DNA of 36,770 nt from Bacteroidota bacterium (GTDB lineage Bacteria; Bacteroidota; Bacteroidia; Flavobacteriales; Flavobacteriaceae). The notes beneath the pieces were generated by a model. That model ran no database searches. It was not told where the DNA came from and saw nothing but the letters and a program-made list of their open reading frames with translations. Location of the stretch: assembly GCA_018335575.1 (NCBI GenBank), contig JAGXRT010000042.1, forward strand, positions 1-36,770, written 5' to 3'. Below, piece after piece: positions 1 through 6,638 of this stretch (the first letter of the stretch is position 1; each line of letters opens with the position of its first letter). The position numbers and the translations under genes are program-made.

Positions 1-548
1 CATGGAACGTAGCTAATGAGGGCGGATTGAATGCACACAGTTTCTTAAGAACAGCTTGTTCTTCTGTCACTTTTTTCCTGCCATGAAAAAAGTAACCAAA
101 AAAATCACCGCTGCACCTCAACGGCTACAAAAGCTTCGCCGAAGCTAAAATAAATGAACTCGTGCCTCAAACAGCATTTATTTCTTAACGCTCCGGCTTG
201 CTTTTGCTAAACGCCGTTTCGCTGAGGCGGGCTTTTGGAATTCTGTTACCATTTTGCTTTATCGCAATTGTTTCAAGCTATGCTTAGAAGAAGGGTTTTT
301 TCCTTTTAGCAGGATTGGCAGCCCGATATATGCGTAGTGGAATTAAGGAATGCGCTTGCAAGGGTTGGCTAAAGGGGATAGACGGTTTTTGATGGTTAGT
401 TACGGATTTAAATTTTTAAGATTGCTTCACTTTGTTCGCAATGACCATACGGACTTGAACCGGCTATTGCCTTTGCTAAGTGGATGTCTGCAAGAACTGT
501 GACACCTGGTAAGCCCGAAGTGAACCGCAGGCGAGCCCCATAGTGTAA

Positions 549-711
549 CAGCTGTTTTGCCCTTAAATTTATTTCTTGAGAAGCAAAACCTTAATGGATT
601 TTAAGGGCAAAAAGGGAGCTGTGCGTGAGGCAGCCCCACGTGTGTGAAGTGCCACTAAATGCTGTGGGCGGCATGAGCACCCACCGGAGCGCAAAGGACG
701 CCTGACAGCAT
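549..711. other. Structured GC-rich hairpin block, function unknown
   Basis: Two nested structures are visible. The first pairs TTTGCCCTTAAA (about 556-567) with TTTAAGGGCAAA (600-611), extended outward by CAGCT near 549 and AGCTG near 617. The second is an outer stem ATGCT (659-663) with AGCAT (707-711), enclosing GTGGG (664-668) with CCCAC (680-684) and a short GCG/CGC stem near 690-701. The block is much richer in GC than its surroundings. It could be a structured RNA, a MITE-like element or a replication or transfer site; nothing in the sequence decides between these. Confidence 0.4.
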
Positions 712-750
712 GGCAAGACAAAAGTGTGCTATTTTATTGGAATTATAATG

Positions 751-860
751 AAACAGATTGCTTTGCTACGCGCGCAATGACGTGCTGATAACTTGCTTTT
801 GTATTGTAGTGGACGGAGCAAAACTACGGGGATGCTGAACACCTTTTAACCCTGCGTTTA
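751..860 (+). repeat. Dispersed intergenic repeat, copy A (full)
   Basis: The first half is a REP-like imperfect palindrome (GATTGCTTTGC ... GCGCAATGACG). The second half is the conserved string CTACGGGGATGC followed by GAACACCTTTTAACCCTGC. The layout matches copy B at 6431-6535 almost base for base over the last 50 bases, and copies C and D more loosely. It lies between genes and has no coding capacity. Confidence 0.75.
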
Positions 861-968
861 CACAATATTTCAGGGAATGAGAGTTACTCCTTTATATAGG
901 TATCCGTCGCAAACGGGTGCCAGGCAGATAAGCCCTGGCTCTTGTTTTTTAGGTACGTATTATTCATG

Positions 969-1286
969 CTATTTTTTTAGATTTTTATAAAAATTAATTG
1001 AGTGTAATACATTCCCTAAAATTACAATAGCTACCAACTCTATTACCAGGCCCAACAACCACACATCCTGCTTTGCAGAAGGTAACTGTCCTATTATTAT
1101 AATATATACAAGGGATCCTATAAATGTCCCCACAAAGCCACCATATGTTATTGTATTCATATATTCTTCACTTTTATTTTTATAAATCGTTTCAACTATC
1201 CCATAGATAGCATACCACAGTATAACTAAGGTAATTGCTGAGTAAGCAAGTTGACCTATTGTTTTTAGTAATCTTTGTACATCCAT
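969..1286 (-). CDS. Small membrane protein of unknown function
   Basis: A 105-residue protein not assigned to a family. It has three clear hydrophobic segments: about residues 13-35 (LAYSAITLVILWYAIYGIV), 48-66 (FVGTFIGSLVYIIIIG) and 75-94 (VWLLGLVIELVAIVILG). A basic tail (FYKNLKK) ends the protein, suggesting the inner membrane. It lies 82 bases beyond the hydrophobic small frame at 1369-1617, on the same strand as the tRNA-like gene. Composition and length fit a real gene, but function cannot be inferred. Confidence 0.6.
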   Translation of the reverse strand: MDVQRLLKTIGQLAYSAITLVILWYAIYGIVETIYKNKSEEYMNTITYGGFVGTFIGSLVYIIIIGQLPSAKQDVWLLGLVIELVAIVILGNVLHSINFYKNLKK

Positions 1287-1368
1287 AATTTTATTTTTTA
1301 CTTTAAATCACCGTAATTATCATAAATGATTTCTATTAAAAAGCAATTGAAAATAACTATATTATATA

Positions 1369-1617
1369 CTATATTTTACGCAAATAATGGGAAGCAAGTA
1401 CCATAAACGTATAAGCAAAATGAGGATTACTCAAAACTGATACAACCAATAAACCAAGCACACTTATTACATAATTACAACTAAAAAAACAACATACATA
1501 CTCCAAAAAGGGGTTTGCTGTTAATGCTTCATCCGCTTCCATACTTTTGTTTTTAGGTAGCTCACCCAGGGTTGCCTTGCACTTCAGTACTGTTAATTGT
1601 GGTATCTTATTCATCAT
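1369..1617 (-). CDS. Possible small hydrophobic peptide next to the tRNA-like gene
   Basis: An open frame of 82 codons starting at a double methionine (MMNKIPQ...) 12 bases beyond the 3' end of the tRNA-like gene. The frame opens further upstream, but the extra codons are the T-arm and acceptor stem of that RNA, so the later start is preferred. It contains a Cys-rich patch (CCFFSC) and one hydrophobic stretch in its C-terminal half (VISVLGLLVVSVL). No ribosome-binding site or family was recognised. It may be chance coding, or may be co-transcribed with the RNA. Confidence 0.22.
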   Translation of the reverse strand: MMNKIPQLTVLKCKATLGELPKNKSMEADEALTANPFLEYVCCFFSCNYVISVLGLLVVSVLSNPHFAYTFMVLASHYLRKI

Positions 1618-1629
1618 TATATGGATTTG

Positions 1630-1737
1630 TGCAAGTGGGGGGATTTGCACCCCCACGGATTTTCATCCAACCAATTATAAGTTGGTCGTGTCTGCCTGTT
1701 TAATACCGGCGCCAGCATTAACTTCCACCACACTTGC
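1630..1737 (-). tRNA. Aberrant class II tRNA-like gene (tRNA-Leu-like), anticodon UAU
   Basis: On the minus strand every stem of a class II tRNA pairs perfectly: acceptor GCAAGTG (1737-1731) with CACTTGC (1637-1631), 7 bp; D-stem GTG/CAC; anticodon stem ACCAA/TTGGT, 5 bp; variable arm GGAT-GAAA-ATCC, 4 bp; T-stem GGGGG/CCCCC, 5 bp. The discriminator is A, followed by CAA, so CCA is not encoded. The D-arm text (TGTGGTGGAAGTT ... GGCAGACACG) matches bacterial tRNA-Leu. Three things are wrong for a working tRNA-Leu: 23 extra bases sit in the D-loop (1697-1719), the T-loop is TGCAAAT so T55 is G, and the loop CTTATAA gives anticodon UAU (1677-1679), an isoleucine AUA anticodon. Intact stems argue against simple decay, so this could be a tRNA-derived RNA with another role. 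Confidence 0.65.
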
Positions 1738-1818
1738 TTGTTTTGTGACGAAATTATGCCCTAACCACGCCATTTATTGGCAATGTTTAATTAAATTCGT
1801 ACCATAAAGTAATGAACT

Positions 1819-2835
1819 ATGGATTATTATAAAAAAAACGTTGTACGAATTAAACTAATCCCAGCTATTATAAGGAAAAATAAATGTAACCTAGATGAAT
1901 TAACCGATTTATTAAACGAAGAGCTTAAGGAAATGGGTCATGATATAGTTTCTGTTAGGACAGTTAGCAGAGACCTTGAAAAACTACATGAACTAAGTGA
2001 AGATAACTTTATGATTACATCTGTAAAAGAGAAAATAGCGGGTAAAATGAAGAGTTATTTTGTAATAAACGGAAATGAGAAAACCGATTTTTTAACAAAC
2101 GAAGAAACGATGATGTTTCCCATTTTAATGGGATTACTGAACACTGAAAAGGAAATGAAAACGGTGAACTGGTTAAAAAATGCACTTATGCTAGAATTTG
2201 GTTTTGAACATAAAGAATTAGACCCTGAACCTTATTTTGTCCATGCGCAACCCGCCTTAAATTTTAAAGAAGAAATGTTGCAGCTTACAGCACAAATTAT
2301 AGCATACATTAAAAAAGAACAGGCCATTTTTTTTAATTATTTAAAAGATGGGACAGCAACCGTAAAATTTATCGCGCCCTTACAGGTGCGTTATTATGAC
2401 AATCGTTATTATTTATTAGGAACAGAAGTAGATGAGAATACTTACGAAGTTAATTCTTCATTAAAGACTTATAGCATGGATAAAATATTAGGCAAAGAGG
2501 TTTTTCCTGCCATAGATGAAAATGATGATACTGAAGAGCGATATATTTATTTTGAGTATAAAAAATTATATGAACGAAGTAAGTTAGCCTATTTGCTTCA
2601 ACATAGTTTCGGTATAATGTACCCTGCCTTTGTAGAAAATCTAGAACCCAGAACATTTAGATTTAAGTTTACCCGTTGGGCTATGGGTCTTTTGCAAAAT
2701 AAAAAGTACCATGCTTCGCAAAAAATTGTTGAAGAAGGTACTGATTATATCATTGTTGAGATGATCCTATGGGATACGAAAGAAGTAGAATTTTTTACTG
2801 ACCGCTTTAGAGATACCTGCGAGATTTTGGGTTAA
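1819..2835 (+). CDS. WYL-domain transcriptional regulator
   Basis: A 338-residue protein. An N-terminal helix-turn-helix (about residues 15-55, with VRTVSRDLEKLHEL typical of these regulators) precedes a WYL domain (about 155-225) that carries the characteristic PLQVRYYDNRYYLLG stretch. A C-terminal WCX-like region (about 245-338) follows. WYL proteins bind DNA and sense a ligand, often a nucleotide or nucleic acid, and many sit beside phage-defence genes. Here the gene stands alone on the plus strand, diverging from the tRNA-like gene 81 bases away and converging on the glycosylase-like gene. Its target may be the divergent unit, which is inference. Confidence 0.85.
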   Translation: MDYYKKNVVRIKLIPAIIRKNKCNLDELTDLLNEELKEMGHDIVSVRTVSRDLEKLHELSEDNFMITSVKEKIAGKMKSYFVINGNEKTDFLTNEETMMFPILMGLLNTEKEMKTVNWLKNALMLEFGFEHKELDPEPYFVHAQPALNFKEEMLQLTAQIIAYIKKEQAIFFNYLKDGTATVKFIAPLQVRYYDNRYYLLGTEVDENTYEVNSSLKTYSMDKILGKEVFPAIDENDDTEERYIYFEYKKLYERSKLAYLLQHSFGIMYPAFVENLEPRTFRFKFTRWAMGLLQNKKYHASQKIVEEGTDYIIVEMILWDTKEVEFFTDRFRDTCEILG

Positions 2836-2863
2836 TTTAATAACTCTAAAAAAATATTTAATA

Positions 2864-3454
2864 CTAATGATTAATAGTATTAAGCCATAATTCAATTTTT
2901 TCATTGACTGGCATCCTGTATCCATTTGAAGGGGTGACTAAACAAGAATTATGGATGTTCAATTCATCACATAAATCTCTAATTTGATTCCAGCGGTTTA
3001 ATAAAACTCCATCTCGACTTAAAGTATGACAATAACGTGTAAAATAAACTCTTTTCAAACTATCTTTATTTTCCTTAATTAATTTCAATATATCGGTAAG
3101 TTGTATTTGTTGAAATTCCTCTAATTGATTATCAAGAAAGCTATAGATTTCATTTTGATTATCGTCAATATTAGCATCAATTATTTTTTCAATAATATCT
3201 GTTAATCCAATACCATTCTTTATGCAATAATTTTTCCATATTTCAGGATTTTGCCTATTCTGAGCAGTATTCATATTATTATGACCAAATGTTTCCGGAA
3301 GTATTCTCCAAAAACTGTTGGTACGTCTTCCATAAAACCAATTTGCATTATTGCCATTTGGGTTATTCCATTCCGGATTAAATGTACCTACAAAAAGATA
3401 TCTCAATTTATATTGTGGATATAAATCATTTAAAAAACGGTGATTACAAGGCAT
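2864..3454 (-). CDS. Uracil-DNA glycosylase-fold protein
   Basis: A 196-residue protein with hallmarks of the uracil-DNA glycosylase superfamily: an N-terminal motif LFVGTFNPEWN (residues 20-30) in the place of the catalytic water-activating loop, followed by NWFYGRRTNSFWRIL (38-52), and a C-terminal loop LVTPSNGYRM corresponding to the second DNA-binding motif. Such proteins remove damaged or mispaired bases (uracil or hypoxanthine) from DNA. The exact subfamily and substrate cannot be read from the sequence. Its stop lies 28 bases from the stop of the WYL gene, so the two converge. It is followed upstream by a decayed duplicate of the DUF2779 C-terminus. Confidence 0.65.
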   Translation of the reverse strand: MPCNHRFLNDLYPQYKLRYLFVGTFNPEWNNPNGNNANWFYGRRTNSFWRILPETFGHNNMNTAQNRQNPEIWKNYCIKNGIGLTDIIEKIIDANIDDNQNEIYSFLDNQLEEFQQIQLTDILKLIKENKDSLKRVYFTRYCHTLSRDGVLLNRWNQIRDLCDELNIHNSCLVTPSNGYRMPVNEKIELWLNTINH

Positions 3455-3493
3455 AAATTTCCTATTTTAAATTATTGATTAAATTCTTATTAT

Positions 3494-3620
3494 TTATCTC
3501 TTTTAAATGTTTACAAATCATTACCATCGCTAAGGTATCTAATTCACAGCACTTTAGCAAGGTATTTTTTATATAACAGCTCGTTCTCTTTCATCCATTT
3601 TAGTGTATTGGGTGAGCGCA
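3494..3620 (-). pseudogene. Decayed duplicate of the C-terminal end of the DUF2779 gene
   Basis: This segment is a diverged direct repeat of 4338-4462, the last 40 or so codons of the DUF2779 gene. Read on the minus strand it gives TQYTKMDERER, then after a frameshift and stop TLLKCCELDTLAMVMICKH, matching the intact gene's TQYTDMDERER and SLLKYCELDTLAMVMIYEH. It is not translatable as one frame. The two copies flank the PH-like gene at 3657-4136, as expected after a duplication or an insertion of that gene. Confidence 0.8.
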
Positions 3621-3656
3621 CATGAAATTAACTTTAAATTTTGATAGGTTTAGGCT

Positions 3657-4136
3657 TTATATTCCCTCATATTTCTCAGTTACAAAACGGAGTCTTCTCA
3701 GCGCATTCACCAAACATACACCGAAATTGTGATTTGGCAAATTAACTTTAATAGTTCTTTTATTTTTTGTTTCTATATTCAGTATTCCCGAAAACGACCA
3801 TTGTGTATAGGATTCCAATCGTGAATACTTATACGCTTCTTGCCGGTCAAAGGATCTTTTTTGATTCTCGAATTCAAGATCTTCAATATCACTACTATTA
3901 ATTCTTATTATAGTGTCGTCTTGCCCAATGTAAAAGCATTTAGTTGTCAAGAGAATCCATGCTGTTTTACTTAGATTCATCAATAAAACTTCTGTATCAT
4001 TTTGGTCGAGTTTTAATTCCTTCGGTCTATGCAACCAATCTACTGTATCAAAAAATGTGAAGCCATCTATTCCTTTATAGGCTTCCACCGCTTTGATTAA
4101 CTGATTCCTTATCTTGAATTTATCTTTTTTCAACAT
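3657..4136 (-). CDS. Hypothetical protein, possibly PH-like
   Basis: A 159-residue soluble protein with no signal peptide or membrane segment. The central and C-terminal parts alternate short beta-strand-like stretches (AWILLTTKCFYIG, TIIRINSSDIEDLE, ILNIETKNKRTIKVNL) and end in a helix (FGVCLVNALRRLRFV), the order seen in bacterial PH-like domains. This reading rests on pattern only. The gene sits between the DUF2779 gene and the decayed copy of its 3' end, which suggests it arrived or was duplicated with that rearrangement. Function is not inferred. Confidence 0.6.
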   Translation of the reverse strand: MLKKDKFKIRNQLIKAVEAYKGIDGFTFFDTVDWLHRPKELKLDQNDTEVLLMNLSKTAWILLTTKCFYIGQDDTIIRINSSDIEDLEFENQKRSFDRQEAYKYSRLESYTQWSFSGILNIETKNKRTIKVNLPNHNFGVCLVNALRRLRFVTEKYEGI

Positions 4137-4325
4137 AAACTTTTATTAAAATTAACATTTTACAGCTTTGTATAGGGACAGGTTCTTAGCACAAATTAAT
4201 CAATCTACATAGCTTAAGTATGCGTATATCAGTACCTTTCTATTTTTTACGTATTTGTTAGTGTCATTTAAATAATTGGCTATTACCTTTTATATTTTTA
4301 ACTTTTTGAATAACCCGATATTAAT

Positions 4326-6287
4326 CTAAGTTTCAGTTATTTCCTTCAAATGTTCGTAAATCATTACCATTGCCAAGGTATCTAATTCACAGTACTTTAG
4401 CAGAGATTTCTTAATCTCCTCCCGTTCTCTTTCATCCATATCAGTGTATTGGGTGCGTCCGTATGCTGTAAGGGCTGCACCACCATTATTAATTTCCTCC
4501 ATTTCACCTATCAGTTCAAAACTATCATCGTGGTCTTTATGGGTTTTAGGCAGGGATTTATATGGATCAACCACTTTTCCGTTTTCTTTCGTAACCCAAA
4601 CCTTATTTGATTCAAAGTTTTTTGAAGTGATGTTTATAGCCGCTAATGGCTGGCTGTACTTATCAATAACCAATTGACTGGTTTCAAAAACTGCCGGCAA
4701 TACCGCTTTAATAGAATTTGAACCTTTGGTAAGCGGATTGTAATAATAATCTTTTATTACCTGGCATAAATCTATCATGCAGCGGTTTCCTTTCCAAGCC
4801 GGAAACGGAGTATCTTCTTTTGCCTTTGTAATTTGCTGAATGAATGCAAACAATTCTTCTTTATCCTGGATATTCGAGTCCTGTATTTGCTCCAATATTT
4901 GGTTTAAAACTGTGTTTTCATGATGAGAAAATCTAAAAATGCTTCCTTGGTTTTGTTCTAATGCTTTTTTTAATGCCCTTACAAACTCAACATTTGGAAA
5001 CTCACCTGGGTTTAAGTTAATATATTCATTGGCATGGACAATTCGTCCATCTTCCATAAGCATATGATGCGAAAACTGAAAAGCAACTTGTTCATAGGGT
5101 TTTTGTCCTGCATAGAAAGGCAAAGCCACCATGGAGGTTTCAAAATCAATGAAGTTTAAGGGAAACCTCCACGTATCCATTTCTGCTTTTAATGCCCTTT
5201 TTAACACTTCCGGTTTGAGGTTATTTTCAAGTGCTTTGTGTTTTTGGATGAGCTGTCTATTAACTCTGGGCATTTTATCAAATACTTGAATTTTATCACC
5301 AAAATCTTCATCGGCTATCTCTTTAAGTTTTACTTTACCAGCTTCATTAAGCATACTCCACTTTCTAAAATCCCAGATTTCAAATGCATTTGGTTCATTA
5401 AAGTCGTCTTCGTTCCATCCCAATTTCTTAGCAAAACATTCATTAAAGCCCGATTTAAGGTGTTTTGTTTCCTCAGTTGTTTTAAACTCACATCCTTTAC
5501 AAACTTGAAAATTTAACTTATAATCGAAATAACGGTCTTCTTCATAGGTTTTTGCAAACAGATGTATGGCATCTTCAAATGCATATTCTTTTAAAATACG
5601 ATATTTGCCCGACTCAATATTGTCGACTAAATCAGTGATATCAACTTTTGACAATACTGACTCTTGTGCAGGGTTTTCCAATTTTGTGATTTTTGAGCGA
5701 ATACCCGTGCGGTTATCCACTGTTTTGGTTACCCTGAACAATTGATTTAGCCCCTCGATGGTGGTCGATTTATCTTTATCTGCCAGCATCAGAAACGGGG
5801 TTACCTTAAACTCAGGAAAGGCCTTTTCGATTACATATTTTTGAAATGCCACATCGAATAAATAGAATTTCCAGTCTGCATTGTATTTCACCTCCTTCTT
5901 AGGATGTCCTTTTTGAAAGGATTTAGATTTGACCTCAATGAGGTTTATTTGGTTTCCTTTTTTTTCTAAAATATCAACTCTTATAAAAAGGTTTTCATAC
6001 TGAAAGGCTGCCTCAAAAATTACTACATTTTCTTGTAGCAGCAGCTTGTTGGTCTGATTTACTTTAGTGTTATAATCGTAAGAGCCCTCTGATTTTTTAT
6101 CTTCAATCAATATCCCTTCGGGATAATGTAGTTTGGCTAATTCTTCAACCTGAAAACCACCTGAGGCTAAGGCTATTAAGAATGGGTCTTCATTTTTTTG
6201 ATTGGCATAGGCAGCTTTGCCTGTGAAATACAATTTATTGGGACATTCCAAACCAAGTTTAAATCGGGATTTTGACAGTACTTTCAT
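4326..6287 (-). CDS. DUF2779 protein: Cas4-like Fe-S nuclease fused to DEDD-type exonuclease
   Basis: A 653-residue protein. The N-terminal half has a PD-(D/E)XK nuclease core: E92, D105 (in IRVDILEK) and the E118-V-K120 motif. One cysteine lies early (C15) and three later (C263-x-x-C266 and C284), the arrangement that holds a 4Fe-4S cluster in Cas4 and AddB. The C-terminal half is the DUF2779 region, an RNase H-fold exonuclease: IDFET (D381 and E383) is the first DEDD motif, GSNSIKAVLP (522-531) a conserved loop, and KYCELDTLAM (D636) the last acidic motif. All these residues are present, so it should be an active DNA or RNA processing enzyme. The substrate is unknown; a role in repair or defence is inference. 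Confidence 0.8.
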   Translation of the reverse strand: MKVLSKSRFKLGLECPNKLYFTGKAAYANQKNEDPFLIALASGGFQVEELAKLHYPEGILIEDKKSEGSYDYNTKVNQTNKLLLQENVVIFEAAFQYENLFIRVDILEKKGNQINLIEVKSKSFQKGHPKKEVKYNADWKFYLFDVAFQKYVIEKAFPEFKVTPFLMLADKDKSTTIEGLNQLFRVTKTVDNRTGIRSKITKLENPAQESVLSKVDITDLVDNIESGKYRILKEYAFEDAIHLFAKTYEEDRYFDYKLNFQVCKGCEFKTTEETKHLKSGFNECFAKKLGWNEDDFNEPNAFEIWDFRKWSMLNEAGKVKLKEIADEDFGDKIQVFDKMPRVNRQLIQKHKALENNLKPEVLKRALKAEMDTWRFPLNFIDFETSMVALPFYAGQKPYEQVAFQFSHHMLMEDGRIVHANEYINLNPGEFPNVEFVRALKKALEQNQGSIFRFSHHENTVLNQILEQIQDSNIQDKEELFAFIQQITKAKEDTPFPAWKGNRCMIDLCQVIKDYYYNPLTKGSNSIKAVLPAVFETSQLVIDKYSQPLAAINITSKNFESNKVWVTKENGKVVDPYKSLPKTHKDHDDSFELIGEMEEINNGGAALTAYGRTQYTDMDEREREEIKKSLLKYCELDTLAMVMIYEHLKEITET

Positions 6288-6430
6288 CGCAATCTATTTA
6301 TCGTTAATGTTGGTAAATGTAGGAATTAACATCGCCATTTAATGACTATGTTAAAAAAATTCCACTGACTTAACGATCGGAATTTTTACAAGGACAAAAC
6401 CATCGTATGCTGTTTTTGTGGAATTGTATT

Positions 6431-6535
6431 GAACAGCTCGCTTCGCTTCGCACGCAAGGATGTAATTTTTTGCTTTTGTTATTGTAGTGGACGGAGCAAA
6501 ACTACGGGGATGCCGAACACCTTTTAACCCTGCTT
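6431..6535 (+). repeat. Dispersed intergenic repeat, copy B (full)
   Basis: The palindromic first half begins GAACAGCTCGCTTCGCTTCG. It is followed by the shared block from ATTGTAGTGGACGGAGC to CTTTTAACCCTGC, which differs from copy A at a single base over about 50 bases (ATGCCG for ATGCTG). It occupies most of the gap 6288-6638 between the DUF2779 gene and the TonB receptor. Confidence 0.75.
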
Positions 6536-6544
6536 TATACCGTG

Positions 6545-6575
6545 GTTAAATAAAGACGCTCGTTTGTAACGAGCG
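6545..6575 (-). terminator. Intrinsic terminator of the TonB-receptor operon
   Basis: A hairpin with 8-bp arms CGCTCGTT/AACGAGCG (6557-6575) and a 3-base loop. On the minus strand it is followed by TCTTTATTTAA. It lies 63 bases downstream of the receptor's stop codon. Confidence 0.6.
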
Positions 6576-6638
6576 CCTTCTATTGTATTACATTCTTTAG
6601 CTTATTAAACTAATTGAATCAGCCCTTGACTTACTGAC

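Larger units (their letters stand above)
1..968. other. Gene-free, repeat-rich intergenic region
   Basis: No reading frame of note is seen on either strand. The stretch holds one full copy of the dispersed intergenic repeat (751-860), a half-copy of its first part near 421-447, and a GC-rich hairpin block (549-711). Bases 68-320 resemble, in patches, the segment at 28478-28640 (short shared strings such as CAAGCTATGCTT and A-rich CCAAAAAA tracts). It looks like accumulated small repeats rather than a decayed gene. Confidence 0.6.

Noticed and set aside
1630-1737. An allo-tRNA with 8/4 or 9/3 acceptor/T-stem layout
   Set aside because: Position 8 (T) faces C, so the acceptor stem cannot extend past 7 bp; the layout is 7/5.
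1547-1807. Plus-strand reading frame of 86 codons
   Set aside because: It runs across the tRNA-like gene on the other strand and its protein is simply the translated RNA stems.
2860-2881. Palindrome AATACTA/TAGTATT as terminator between the WYL and glycosylase genes
   Set aside because: AT-only stem, overlaps the glycosylase stop codon and has no clear T run.
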